Positions 43,810 through 52,126 of a stretch of 64,000 bases of DNA are shown here, piece by piece. Origin of the DNA: Elusimicrobiales bacterium (lineage in GTDB: Bacteria > Elusimicrobiota > Elusimicrobia > Elusimicrobiales > UBA9959); NCBI GenBank assembly GCA_024681855.1, contig JAILAB010000007.1, forward strand, positions 1 to 64,000, written 5' to 3'. Made by a program: the position numbers and the translations under genes. A model generated the notes under the pieces. That model was not told the origin of the DNA and made no database searches. It saw only the letters and a program-made list of their open reading frames with translations. The number at the start of each line of letters is the position of its first letter. Position 1 is the first letter of the stretch.

Positions 43810-43841
43810 AATGCCGGGCATATATAATTATGCCCGGCATT
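43810..43841 (+). terminator. Stable hairpin after rplY, possible terminator
   Basis: AATGCCGGGCATA and TATGCCCGGCATT form a 13 bp stem with a 6-base loop 20 bases after the rplY stop. The tail is only moderately T-rich (TTTGCTTTG), so termination may be partial. Confidence 0.65.
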
Positions 43842-43977
43842 TGCTTTGCCTTTTGAACGGAGCCTGGAGGCTGCCGTTCTTTGTTATTTTTGCCGTTTAA
43901 GTTTTATATTGCCGGCATTAATCCCCTGGCAATGCTCTGCTTGCACTCAAACTGGCATTTAATTTTTTTCAGAAATC

Positions 43978-44559
43978 ATGAAAAAAGATAATATACGTCT
44001 AATAGCTTTTTTAGGAAATCCTGGCGAAGAATATAAAAAGACCCGTCATAACGCAGGCTTTATGGCCGGAGATTATGCCTCTGAGCAGGCTGGAATAAGC
44101 AATGACTGGCGCAACTGGCAGAACCTTGGCCTTTACGCTGTATGGGAACATAATGGCGAAAAAATCTATTTCCTTAAGCCTCAGACTTATATGAATTTAT
44201 CAGGGAGGGCAGTGCAGTCTCTCGCGGCTTTTTTCAAAATTCCTCCGCAGCAGATAATGGCTGTTTATGATGATTTGGCGCTGCCTTTTGGCAAAACACG
44301 AATAAGGAAAGACGGATCGTCGGGCTCGCACAATGGCATGGCATCAATAATAAATTGCCTCGGCTCATCGGCAGTGCCAAGGCTTCGCATAGGCATAGGC
44401 CCAAGGCCCTCTTATATACAGGGCAAAGATTATGTTTTGGGAAATTTCCCTAAAGAAGAGCTGGAACGCATGCCGGAAGTGCTTGAAAAAATCTGGAAAT
44501 CCATTGAATTATGCGTTTCGGAAGGCATTGAACGGGCCATGAACGCATGCAATTCCTAA
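43978..44559 (+). CDS. pth: Peptidyl-tRNA hydrolase
   Basis: 193 residues. It releases tRNA from stalled peptidyl-tRNA. Visible: FLGNPGEEYKKTRHNAGF (~11-28, with the catalytic His in RHNAGF and Asn in LGNPG), YMNLSGRAV (~71), DDLALPFGKTRIRKDGSSGSHNGMASI (~98-124) and RLRIGIGP (~137). Length is normal. It is the last member of the glmU-prs-rplY-pth block, but a 187-base gap and a hairpin separate it from rplY, and no ribosome site precedes its ATG, so it may have its own promoter. Confidence 0.95.
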   Translation: MKKDNIRLIAFLGNPGEEYKKTRHNAGFMAGDYASEQAGISNDWRNWQNLGLYAVWEHNGEKIYFLKPQTYMNLSGRAVQSLAAFFKIPPQQIMAVYDDLALPFGKTRIRKDGSSGSHNGMASIINCLGSSAVPRLRIGIGPRPSYIQGKDYVLGNFPKEELERMPEVLEKIWKSIELCVSEGIERAMNACNS

Positions 44560-44626
44560 AACACAGGCTTTGAGAGCATAGCTCTAGCATCAAGCCTAAT
44601 GTTAGCAAGGCATTGTATTATGCGTT

Positions 44627-45085
44627 TCAGTTTTTAGTTTTAAGGGTAACATTTATCCCTTTGCCCCAAAAAGGAACAGTGTCTTTTCTTACGGCAAACA
44701 TATCGCCATGTCCGCTTGAGCCTATTTCCCCATGGTCATTGAAATAAAAATCAAGCGTGTAATTCTTTGTGATTAGGTCTTTATAGAAAATATTCTCAAA
44801 ATTCAGAGTATATGGCTGCGGAAATTTTGGATTATAAATCTTCTTTCCGGCAATAGGAATGCCATTCTCATTTTTCGCCACTATATGTAAAATAGTGTTT
44901 GTTTTTTTGCTAAGCCTGCTGTTTTTTTCTATTGAAACAGTTCCAGAGATATTAAAACCCATGAAAAGTATCACGGGCCTTCCGAATTTCCACATGAAGA
45001 AGGCGAAAGCCATCAGGATGATGAACCAAAATCTTTTTCTTAGCAGAACGCTGAAAAATGATTTAATTCTTGATTTGAAGCGCAT
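44627..45085 (-). CDS. Membrane-anchored hypothetical protein
   Basis: 152 residues with a basic N-terminus, one membrane segment (~18-38) and an extracytoplasmic beta-rich domain containing VSIEKNSRLSKKTNTILHIVAKNE and ending LKTKN. The pattern suggests a small adhesion- or cytochrome-biogenesis-like beta fold, but no family is recognised. It is convergent with pth and divergent from the prepilin gene. Conservation would need checking to decide its role. Confidence 0.6.
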   Translation of the reverse strand: MRFKSRIKSFFSVLLRKRFWFIILMAFAFFMWKFGRPVILFMGFNISGTVSIEKNSRLSKKTNTILHIVAKNENGIPIAGKKIYNPKFPQPYTLNFENIFYKDLITKNYTLDFYFNDHGEIGSSGHGDMFAVRKDTVPFWGKGINVTLKTKN

Positions 45086-45200
45086 ATAGTTATTTTATCA
45101 AATGTGCCGTATTTATATAAAATTCTCATAACAATCTTATGACTTATAATAATTTTGAATTATGAAGCAGATGCTATTTCAAGCCTAATGTCCGCTTTTG

Positions 45201-45206
45201 TATAAT
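45201..45206 (+). promoter_or_regulatory. -10 element directly before the prepilin gene
   Basis: TTTTGTATAAT places TATAAT at 45201-45206, 6 bases before the ATG at 45213, with TTTCAA 18 bases further up. The mRNA would begin at or next to the start codon. Confidence 0.5.
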
Positions 45207-45212
45207 ATTTAT

Positions 45213-45644
45213 ATGAGGAAATACAGGCGCAGCGGTTTCACTCTAACAGAATTTATTGTCGCATTGCTTATACTTGCTTTATTGGGTTTACTCTCAGCCC
45301 CTGCCTTTGATGCTCTTATAGCGAAGTCAAAGGAAGGAAATGCCAAAGGCGGACTTGCCACATTGCGCGGAGCAATAGAAATTTATAAGGCAGACAATGG
45401 CAGGTATCCTGAAGATGACCTTTCATGTCTTAAGAAAAAATACCTTATGAAAATACCTAAAAATGAGCTTCCAGGAACTCCCCATGAGCCTAGGCGGCAT
45501 GTTACCGTTCCATCAGAAGCCCCTAAGCTTAATGATGTTGGCGGCTGGTATTATGACAACCAGCCTGAAAGTGCTTCTTGGGGACAGGTGCGCATAAATT
45601 GCGTTCATGAGAATAGCCTTGGCGAAAAGTGGAGCGGATTATAA
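45213..45644 (+). CDS. Type IV prepilin/pseudopilin-like protein
   Basis: 143 residues from ATG 45213. The N-terminus is a class III signal: basic MRKYRRSG, then FTLTEFIVALLILALLGLL with cleavage expected after Gly8 and the conserved Glu at mature position 5. The rest resembles a type II secretion major pseudopilin (GspG-like), with AKGGLATLRGAIEIYKADNGRYPED (~50-74) and a WYYD segment. Such proteins form pili or secretion pseudopili in the inner membrane and periplasm. No pilus assembly genes are nearby. Its end overlaps the metallophosphoesterase gene by 16 bases. Confidence 0.85.
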   Translation: MRKYRRSGFTLTEFIVALLILALLGLLSAPAFDALIAKSKEGNAKGGLATLRGAIEIYKADNGRYPEDDLSCLKKKYLMKIPKNELPGTPHEPRRHVTVPSEAPKLNDVGGWYYDNQPESASWGQVRINCVHENSLGEKWSGL

Positions 45645-46762
45645 AGCATTATTTTTTTCATTTAGTATTTCTTTTGTCTTTAATGGCATATGCTGGCATA
45701 AACTGGTATGCCGGCCGCTGGATAGCTTCGTCTTTCCACCTTAACAAGATTATAAGGCTTTTGCCTCTTTTATTTGTTGCCGCAGGCCTGCTTGCTTTTG
45801 GAACAATGCGTTTAAGGCATTTTGCTGCTTTTCCGGGCAGCGCAGCGCTTTCTTTCATCGGTTTTTCATGGATGGGCGGGATACTGATAGCTGCAACATC
45901 ATTCGCATTTTGCTCGCTTATTTTTTTCATTTTAAGAAAATGTTCCGTTATTGTGCCGCAGCACATGCAGGCATGGATTACTGTGGCATTTGCTGCATTA
46001 TGTCTGGCCTCTTCTTTTTACAATGGCTTTAGCCAGCCGAAAATACGCAATATTGAGCTGCGTTCCGATAAGCTTCCGCAAGCCCTTGACGGATACAGGA
46101 TAGTTCAACTCTCAGATCTTCATCTTGATTCCAAGGTAAAGATGGACTCTTTCCGCAGAACAATGGAAAGAATAAATAAGCTTAATCCTAACATGGTTTT
46201 GATAACAGGGGATGTCATAGATCCTGGAGTTGACCTTTCAGATGCGTCAAAAGGATATTTCAATGCCCTTAAAGCTAAAGACGGAGTATATGCCTGCTTA
46301 GGCAATCATGAATATTATTTCGGGCTTGAAGAATCAATAGAGCTTTTCTCGCGCTTTGGCCTTAAGCTGTTGCATAATGACTCAATTGAGACAGCTGGCT
46401 TGCGCCTTACCGGCATAGGCGATATTAAATCTGAGCGTTTGGATGCCGATGCCGCCGCATCATACGCAGGCAGAAATCCCTCCATGCCGGAGATAGTGCT
46501 TTCCCATGAGCCGCTTTACTATAAGGAATTTGCCGAAAAGGGGACAATGCTTGTTCTTTCAGGGCATACGCACCGAGGCCAGATTTTTCCATTCCATCTG
46601 TTTGTTCGCATAGTTTATCCATTTTTTTACGGGCATTATGCCATAGACGGCACTCATTTTTATGTTACTTCTGGCACTGGCTCTTGGGGACCGAGAATGC
46701 GTTTCCTTGCTGCGCCTGAAATACCTTTAATAACATTGCGTGCCGTTCCGGCTGAGAAATAG
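45629..46762 (+). CDS. Membrane-bound metallophosphoesterase
   Basis: 377 residues. Four hydrophobic segments (~10-135) anchor a calcineurin-type phosphoesterase domain with all metal motifs: QLSDLHLDS (~154-162), TGDVID (~187), LGNHEYYFG (~222), SHEP (~285) and SGHTHRGQ (~306). This architecture matches the YaeI/YkuE-type membrane phosphoesterases, whose substrates include lipid-linked phosphates. The start is GTG at 45629, overlapping the prepilin gene by 16 bases and lacking a strong ribosome site. MITE copy 5 follows 12 bases after the stop. Confidence 0.85.
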   Translation: MERIIKHYFFHLVFLLSLMAYAGINWYAGRWIASSFHLNKIIRLLPLLFVAAGLLAFGTMRLRHFAAFPGSAALSFIGFSWMGGILIAATSFAFCSLIFFILRKCSVIVPQHMQAWITVAFAALCLASSFYNGFSQPKIRNIELRSDKLPQALDGYRIVQLSDLHLDSKVKMDSFRRTMERINKLNPNMVLITGDVIDPGVDLSDASKGYFNALKAKDGVYACLGNHEYYFGLEESIELFSRFGLKLLHNDSIETAGLRLTGIGDIKSERLDADAAASYAGRNPSMPEIVLSHEPLYYKEFAEKGTMLVLSGHTHRGQIFPFHLFVRIVYPFFYGHYAIDGTHFYVTSGTGSWGPRMRFLAAPEIPLITLRAVPAEK

Positions 46763-46774
46763 CTTTTTTGCTTT

Positions 46775-46933
46775 CGCTCTTTATAAGAAGATTATTGATT
46801 TTACAGTTTTTACGTCATGCTGAATTTATTTCAGCATCTCTGCGGCTTAAAGAGGTCCTGAAACAAGTTCAATACGACTCGGTAATATTTCGTCCTTTAT
46901 AAATACCGTATCAATACTTTTTTTAAAAAAGCA
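46775..46933 (-). mobile_element. MITE-like dispersed repeat, copy 5 (159 bp)
   Basis: Reverse orientation, closest in sequence to copy 4. Left end CGCTCTTTATAAGAAG; right end complements to TGCTTTTTTAAAAAAAG. A perfect 8 bp duplication TTTGCTTT flanks it (46767-46774 and 46934-46941). It sits 12 bases after the metallophosphoesterase stop. Confidence 0.85.
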
Positions 46934-46958
46934 TTTGCTTTTTATCTTATTGTTATAA

Positions 46959-47678
46959 TTATTCGTATTTTCCGGAATAAAAATCTATTGCGTATTTTAT
47001 GGTTCGGCAGCTTTCAGCAATGCTGGAGGAAAAGCCTAAAGAGGATGGTTTAGAGTCTTTTATCTTCTCAATTACGGCTATTCCTTCTCCTAAGCCGTCA
47101 AGATAGTGGAAAACAGCATTTTGCCCGAACATTTTTTTCCATTTTTTGTTTTTTGGATCTGCGGAATTTGCATTGCCTATTACTATGAAGCCGCCTGGTT
47201 TCAGCACGGAAAATGCCTCGTATGCGGCGCTTTCGCATATACATCGGTTATATGCCGGCAGATCTATTGATGCTAAATCAAATTGCCCGCGTTTTTTCAG
47301 TTCTTTTGGTTTCAGGCCATAGCCTAGAAGCAGTCTGCGGTTGTAAAAATGCGGCCTCACTTTAGCCTGCCTGAACACAAATCGTATTCTGGAACATGAG
47401 GCAGAGACAATGTCCTTGCCGGTCTTGGAATATTTTTCTGAGCTGTCAACGGAATAAAGGAATGCTCCGGTTTTATTCTCAATTTCCCTGGCTATCATCA
47501 GCGAGGAGAACCCGGAGCCGTATTCTAGCACTTTTTTTGCATTAGTTGTTCTGATAAGCGCCGCAAGGAAACAGCAGCCTGCCTGGTCCAATATGCCCTT
47601 GTCTTCAGAAGGATATTCAAAACGGGATACTTTTATTTTGTCTAGCTGTGAAATAGCCTGATCAATCAGATAATTCAT
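46959..47678 (-). CDS. Class I SAM-dependent methyltransferase-like protein
   Basis: 239 residues from ATG 47678. An in-frame start at 47879 would overlap the upstream gene by 90 bases and is rejected. The SAM-binding motif I is KKVLEYGSGFSSLMIA (~45-60), motif II FLYSVDSSEKY, and a later FDLASIDLPAY and VLKPGGFIVIGN match a Rossmann methyltransferase. The substrate is unknown. The order of helices resembles O-methyltransferases acting on small molecules, but the family is not certain. It lies downstream of the Sdh-like genes, with a gap of 110 bases. Confidence 0.7.
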   Translation of the reverse strand: MNYLIDQAISQLDKIKVSRFEYPSEDKGILDQAGCCFLAALIRTTNAKKVLEYGSGFSSLMIAREIENKTGAFLYSVDSSEKYSKTGKDIVSASCSRIRFVFRQAKVRPHFYNRRLLLGYGLKPKELKKRGQFDLASIDLPAYNRCICESAAYEAFSVLKPGGFIVIGNANSADPKNKKWKKMFGQNAVFHYLDGLGEGIAVIEKIKDSKPSSLGFSSSIAESCRTIKYAIDFYSGKYE

Positions 47679-47788
47679 ATATTCTGCTCTAATATATAAA
47701 TTATACCATTTTAATAATTTTGCCTTTCCTTCGCATGATTTTGTGTTTAATTTAGATTTTAAGCATGCAATAAACAGTCTTTTGAGTG

Positions 47789-48559
47789 TTATTTCATTCC
47801 GAGCAGCGCTCTTAAATATGCCCTGTGCATTTTTGCTATCAGGTCTTTTTTTATCCCGCGCGGGCAGGCTTTTTCGCATGCTCCATTATTGCAGCATGGT
47901 CCGAAACCCTCTTTTTCTGCGGCCCGCACAAGCGCTATGGCCCTTGAGTTTTTTTCAGGCTCTCCTTGCGGCATGATTGACAGATGAGCAAGTTTAGCCG
48001 CTACAAACAATGCTGCTGAACCGTTCGGGCATGCGGCTATGCATGCGCCGCAGCCAGTGCAGCTGGCTGCGGCCAGAGCTTCTTCGGCAGCCTCCTTAGG
48101 CACATTTATCGCATTAGCTTCAGGAGAACTGCCTAGATTTGCCGATATGAAGCCTCCAGCTTCGCATATCCTGTCTAAGGCCTTGCGGTCAGTTGCCAGA
48201 TCCTTAACTATTGGAAAAGACTTTATTCTCCAAGGCTCAACAGTTATTATGTCGCCAGGATTGAAATTTTTCATCGTAAGGCGGCAGGTTACGGAATGCT
48301 CGCCAGGGCCGTGCGGCTCACCGTTTATTATAAGCCCGCATGTTCCGCAGCTGCCTTCTCGGCAGTTAGCTTCAAACACAACAGGTATTTCTCCTCGTTT
48401 CAGCAGCTTTTCATTCAGTTTTTCCAGCATGTCCAGAAAGGTCATGTCCGCAGTGATTCCATTCACCTGGTATTGCACTATTCTTCCTTGAGTATGCCTG
48501 TTTGTCTGCCGCCATATTCTTAACTGCACGCTAAAAGTTTTTGCTGCTTTTTTAGCCAT
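47789..48559 (-). CDS. Succinate dehydrogenase/fumarate reductase-like iron-sulfur subunit
   Basis: 256 residues from ATG 48559, with AAGGA 8 bases upstream. Cluster ligands are all in place: [2Fe-2S] in CREGSCGTC plus a later TCRL Cys (~66-94), [4Fe-4S] in CTGCGACIAACPNG (~167-180), and the third cluster in GPCCNNGACEKACPRG (~223-238). It matches the B-type SdhB of Bacteroidetes and epsilonproteobacteria. It should carry electrons between the flavoprotein and the membrane. It overlaps the flavoprotein gene by 8 bases. Its good conservation contrasts with the strongly altered flavoprotein and membrane partner. Confidence 0.9.
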   Translation of the reverse strand: MAKKAAKTFSVQLRIWRQTNRHTQGRIVQYQVNGITADMTFLDMLEKLNEKLLKRGEIPVVFEANCREGSCGTCGLIINGEPHGPGEHSVTCRLTMKNFNPGDIITVEPWRIKSFPIVKDLATDRKALDRICEAGGFISANLGSSPEANAINVPKEAAEEALAAASCTGCGACIAACPNGSAALFVAAKLAHLSIMPQGEPEKNSRAIALVRAAEKEGFGPCCNNGACEKACPRGIKKDLIAKMHRAYLRALLGMK

Positions 48560-50216
48560 TTCTTTTTCCTTGCCGGATATCATTATCCGTGTTTCGTTTC
48601 AGTCTTATGCTTTTTTTATGATGCTCATCTGCCTTTTTGGAATAAGTAAATTTAAGCATTTCCTTTATTGGAATGTCTTCGCCGGCAGCCTGGCGGAACC
48701 AAACGCGCACAAGCGTTCCTTCGCTTTTTGAAGAGCTGGCATTGTCTGGCGCATAATCCATTCTGAAATGAGCGCCGCAGGTTTCATTCCTTAACAGGGC
48801 ATCCTTTATGAGAAGTTCTCCAAATTCCAGGCAGACGGCTATTTTTTCAGCGGTTTCATATGTGATATTGTAATATGTGGTTTCAGGAAGGAGTAAATCC
48901 CTGTAAAATTCCGAACGCAGTCCCCTAATTTCTTTAATTGCTTGCTGTAATCGGTAGCTGTAACGTATGAAGCCGGCTTTGTCACGCATTATAGCGGAAA
49001 ATCTGTGGTGAAATTCTTCAGGAGAAGTCCTGCCGTGTATGGTTAGCAGCTTCTGCTTTCGGTTCTTGGCTTTGCTCATTGCTTTTGTGAAAGCCGCATC
49101 AGTTTCCCTTATTTCAGGCAGCTTTGTTTTAGATAGGTAAGCTCCAATCACAGCCGGCAGTATGAAAAGACCGTCTGAAATCTCTTGAAGAGGGGCATTG
49201 CCAGGCATGCAGTTTGCTCCATGCGTTGAGAAATTTGCTTCTCCGATTGCGAAAAGGCCTGTTATGGTTGTCCTGAGCTGATAATCTACCCATAATCCGC
49301 CAGAGCATCTGTGCGCGGCATTATAATCCTCGGGGACGATTTTCCATTTTGTGGCATTGCCTGGCAAGTCAAGCGAAAAACAGGGATTTGCGAATCCTGC
49401 CCCTGCGCGGTACGCCGCCCATAGCGGTATAATTCCGCCTGAAAGCGGATTAGGCTTTGAATTATAGATGTCTGAATACCCTCCGCAGGCCATTACTACG
49501 GCATCGGCAGGCCAGGCTTCCTCATTCCCGTTTATAAGATTGCGCGTTATTACGCCTCGGGCATGGCCCTGTTCTATTGCTATTTCTACGGTTTCACGGC
49601 GGCTTATTATAGAAGCTTTGCCCCTTTTCTTTTGGCGAAGCAGAGCAGCATGGAAAGCTTGCAGCAGCTGCCGTCCGGTCTGGCCTCTTGCCTGGAAAGA
49701 ACGGGCAGTGTTGCCTCCGGGATATGTTCTTGGCAAGAGCATGCCGCCTTCATCTCGCAAAAATGGGACGCATAGCGCGGAGCATGTGTCCAGCACTCTG
49801 CCGCTAAGCTGTGCCATGCGATATACATCCGCTTCGCGGGAGCGCCTGCTGCCATATTCTATAGTATCCCTGAAAAAGCGCTCATCGCTGTCCCCGTCAT
49901 TTGCGTAATTTCTGGAAGCATTCAGCCCTCCGCGCATATAAGATGTGTTCTCGTGGATTGGTGATTCCACTTTAGTTATCATCTTTACATTATATCCCTG
50001 TTCGGCAAGAGCGGCGGAAGCTGCGCAGGCTGCAAGGCCTCCTCCAATAACTATTATACTTGATTTTTCTTTTTTTTCAGGCGGAAGCTGCGGCAGCCTT
50101 GCGGCAAGATAAGGCCATTTGTCTTTAAGGCTTCCCGGCGGAATTGCCGCATTAAGCATTAAAGGGACTGTGTTTTTTTTCTGTGGCCTGTCATGCCTTG
50201 CGCTTATTTTTTTCAT
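48552..50216 (-). CDS. Sdh/FrdA-like flavoprotein lacking the capping domain
   Basis: 554 residues from ATG 50216, which overlaps the stop of the membrane-subunit gene (ATGA). An in-frame extension to 50438 would overlap that gene by 226 bases and is rejected. The FAD fold is clear: IIVIGGGLAACAASAAL (~47-63), GGLNASRNYANDGD and GGLWVDYQLRTTITGLFAIGEANFSTHGAN. Against ~640-residue B-type enzymes, about 125 residues are missing between NPCFSLDLPG and AAHRCSGGLWVDY. That segment is the capping domain holding the catalytic Arg. The GANR Arg that binds substrate is Cys (GANCMPG), and the usual flavinylation His (HSxAAQGG) is Asn (NTSYMRGG). Succinate/fumarate chemistry is therefore unlikely; the true reaction is unknown. 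Confidence 0.85.
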   Translation of the reverse strand: MKKISARHDRPQKKNTVPLMLNAAIPPGSLKDKWPYLAARLPQLPPEKKEKSSIIVIGGGLAACAASAALAEQGYNVKMITKVESPIHENTSYMRGGLNASRNYANDGDSDERFFRDTIEYGSRRSREADVYRMAQLSGRVLDTCSALCVPFLRDEGGMLLPRTYPGGNTARSFQARGQTGRQLLQAFHAALLRQKKRGKASIISRRETVEIAIEQGHARGVITRNLINGNEEAWPADAVVMACGGYSDIYNSKPNPLSGGIIPLWAAYRAGAGFANPCFSLDLPGNATKWKIVPEDYNAAHRCSGGLWVDYQLRTTITGLFAIGEANFSTHGANCMPGNAPLQEISDGLFILPAVIGAYLSKTKLPEIRETDAAFTKAMSKAKNRKQKLLTIHGRTSPEEFHHRFSAIMRDKAGFIRYSYRLQQAIKEIRGLRSEFYRDLLLPETTYYNITYETAEKIAVCLEFGELLIKDALLRNETCGAHFRMDYAPDNASSSKSEGTLVRVWFRQAAGEDIPIKEMLKFTYSKKADEHHKKSIRLKRNTDNDIRQGKRNG

Positions 50217-50899
50217 TTTATTATCACCATCGGTTCTTCCTGTATGTTTAGCAGAAGGTCTGTTTCGGTGCAATAATATATGGAAAGCAATGAAACCGAA
50301 AGGCATAAAATCACTAGCCCGCGCCACAGATAGCGTATGCTGGATTTTTCCCTGCTTGTGGAAAAACCCAGGCAATGCAGGGCATCCGGCAGTCCCCTTC
50401 CGAATATGAAGGAAAGAGATAGAAAGCCGGTAAGCCATATAAGCGCAATTCTTTTTGCGCGCAGCAGTTCTATCAGCGTTTGAGCATAATCTGTGCCTTT
50501 TTCAGTAAAATCAAAAGAGCTGAGAAAATATATATAGGCATAAAGGCATGTGCAGAATATTATTTCAGCAAAAGGAAGACAGAAGGAAAGCACTGGGGCC
50601 TGCCCGTTAAATTTTATGTCTGGATTCTGCTGAGAGCTTTTAATGAGATTTTCCAGCTTTACGCTCAGTTCAAGAATTAAGTGAATTGCCATGAGCGCAG
50701 CCGCCAGCCAAGCGGCTGATTTCACGAAATAGCTTTCACAAGCAAACCTTGAGACGGCTGAAAAAGCATCTGGAAAAAAAGGAAGGGCCGCGAAAGAAAG
50801 AATCAATATCACAGCCGATAAAAAAAGATAAAAAGACAAGACGGAAGAAAGAATCTTCCGTCCAAGCATTGTAAACATCAATAATGAAATGCTATTCAT
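50213..50899 (-). CDS. Sdh-like membrane anchor subunit with most haem ligands missing
   Basis: 228 residues with five hydrophobic segments, the length and position expected of the B-type cytochrome b subunit (SdhC/FrdC). Only two His occur in candidate segments (MAIHLILEL, ~73, and DALHCLGF, ~178). The first segment (FYLFLSAVILILSFAAL), the third (FCLPFAEIIFCTCLYAYIYFL) and the fourth (FLSLSFIFGRGLP) lack the His that bind the two haems in di-haem enzymes. The anchor is therefore probably haem-free or mono-haem. The stop overlaps the flavoprotein ATG. Assignment rests on gene order and topology more than on sequence. Confidence 0.7.
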   Translation of the reverse strand: MNSISLLMFTMLGRKILSSVLSFYLFLSAVILILSFAALPFFPDAFSAVSRFACESYFVKSAAWLAAALMAIHLILELSVKLENLIKSSQQNPDIKFNGQAPVLSFCLPFAEIIFCTCLYAYIYFLSSFDFTEKGTDYAQTLIELLRAKRIALIWLTGFLSLSFIFGRGLPDALHCLGFSTSREKSSIRYLWRGLVILCLSVSLLSIYYCTETDLLLNIQEEPMVIIK

Positions 50900-50905
50900 C
50901 CTATA

Positions 50906-51949
50906 TTAATCATTTGTCATTACTACCGTAGGCGTGAAATCATTGGGTAATGCAGAATTATCCTGCAGGATTGCATCCTGTTCCTGTTTTAAGCTTTCAG
51001 ATGAGGATGCTTTCGCAGCGGATTTGTCTGTATCTTTGTCAGGCTGTTTGGCGGAAGCATTGTTTTCTTTTTCCGCTTGGCTTTGTCTGCCAGAGTCTGC
51101 CGCATTATCTTTTTCCAACTGTTCGGAGGCAGTTATTCCAAAGCTTTCATTTTCTGCATTTGCCGCCGCTTCAGCTTCTGCGGCTTTTTTTGCTGCTTCT
51201 TCAGCTTCTTTTCTTATCTTTGCTGCTTTAGCTTCCTTTTCTGCCTGGATCTTTTTCAGCAGTCCGGGATCACTTTTAATAGCTTTAAGAGCTTTTCTTT
51301 GCTCTTCATAAATTTCCGTTGCCATTCGCCAGAAGATCTGATTAAGTATTTTCTTTTCTCCGCTGGAAGGGGAAAGAAGGGGGTAAAGCGGCGCAAGCGG
51401 CAGAAAGAAATATGTTTTGTTTGTTGCCGCCAGCTCTATATGAGCTGTGCTTGTTGCTGTTTCTATGTCTGCCATAAGCATATATCCGGTAGGCAGCGAG
51501 CGCGGTAATATGAGAATAAAAGGAGTTTCTACAAAAAAGGTGTTGAGCAAGGTTCCATAATCCCAGCGGTTGATTGTTTGAAGATAAAGCTGAAGAGTGT
51601 CTTTTCCTTTGTTTCGGTCATAAAGGCCGGCTTTCTTAAAAATTTTTTTTGCAAGCTCCAATAATTTTTGCTGGTCAGCAGGGTCTGCTGTCTCAGGCTT
51701 GATTTCCTGCTGTTTAAATTCCCCTGTTCCTTCGTCAATTTCTCCTGTGCCTATCTTATCAGTCCCGGAGCGGTAAGGAAAGTTTTCCCATGAGACTTTT
51801 ATCTCTGAATAAACTTTCTTTTCATTATCTGAAACCATGTCAACGGCTATGTCTCTATCCAGTTTTATTTCGCCGGAAGTAAAAGCAGCGCAGGCAGAAA
51901 GAAAAATCATTATGCCTGCGGGTAAGAGTAGGCTTAAAAAATGTTTCAT
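50906..51949 (-). CDS. Lipoprotein with TolA-like Lys/Ala/Glu coiled region
   Basis: 347 residues from ATG 51949. A signal peptide with lipobox LSAC (Cys ~20) predicts a lipid-anchored protein. The N-terminal domain (~21-210) contains IKVSWENFPYRSG and a QLYLQTINRWDYGTLLNTFFVETPF segment and looks like a DUF799/GNA1162-like periplasmic fold, though I cannot confirm that. From ~225 a charged helix rich in Ala, Lys and Glu (KAAKIRKEAEEAAKKAAEAE) leads to a disordered Ser/Gln/Asp-rich end. It lies 6 bases upstream of the Sdh-like anchor gene, so it is probably co-transcribed. An upstream start at 52009 would spoil the signal peptide. Confidence 0.75.
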   Translation of the reverse strand: MKHFLSLLLPAGIMIFLSACAAFTSGEIKLDRDIAVDMVSDNEKKVYSEIKVSWENFPYRSGTDKIGTGEIDEGTGEFKQQEIKPETADPADQQKLLELAKKIFKKAGLYDRNKGKDTLQLYLQTINRWDYGTLLNTFFVETPFILILPRSLPTGYMLMADIETATSTAHIELAATNKTYFFLPLAPLYPLLSPSSGEKKILNQIFWRMATEIYEEQRKALKAIKSDPGLLKKIQAEKEAKAAKIRKEAEEAAKKAAEAEAAANAENESFGITASEQLEKDNAADSGRQSQAEKENNASAKQPDKDTDKSAAKASSSESLKQEQDAILQDNSALPNDFTPTVVMTND

Positions 51950-52077
51950 AAAAACAGCATATTCCTTAATAAACGTGCTTATATTATATCTAAATAAAAT
52001 AGGCAGCATTGGCTTTTAAGATATTATAATATAATTAGGCATGTTTTTGTGATTTTCATATTTTTTTGTTTAAAGAA

Positions 52078-52102
52078 GAAAGCCCGCATTAAGCGGGCGT
52101 TT
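52078..52102 (-). terminator. Hairpin terminator downstream of the secreted MBL gene
   Basis: GCCCGC (82-87) and GCGGGC (93-98) within 52078-52102 pair around a 5-base loop. On the minus strand the stem is followed by TTTCTTCTTT, a plausible terminator for the gene ending at 52127. Confidence 0.65.
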
Positions 52103-52126
52103 CTAATTTGCAGTCATATTCCATAT

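Noticed and set aside
47679-47879. Extended start of the methyltransferase-like gene
   Set aside because: The extra 67 residues overlap the 3' end of the Fe-S subunit gene and show no domain match.
50216-50438. N-terminal extension of the Sdh-like flavoprotein to an upstream start
   Set aside because: It would overlap the membrane-subunit gene almost entirely over its 3' end and adds no FAD-domain sequence; the ATG at 50216 gives the usual ATGA overlap.
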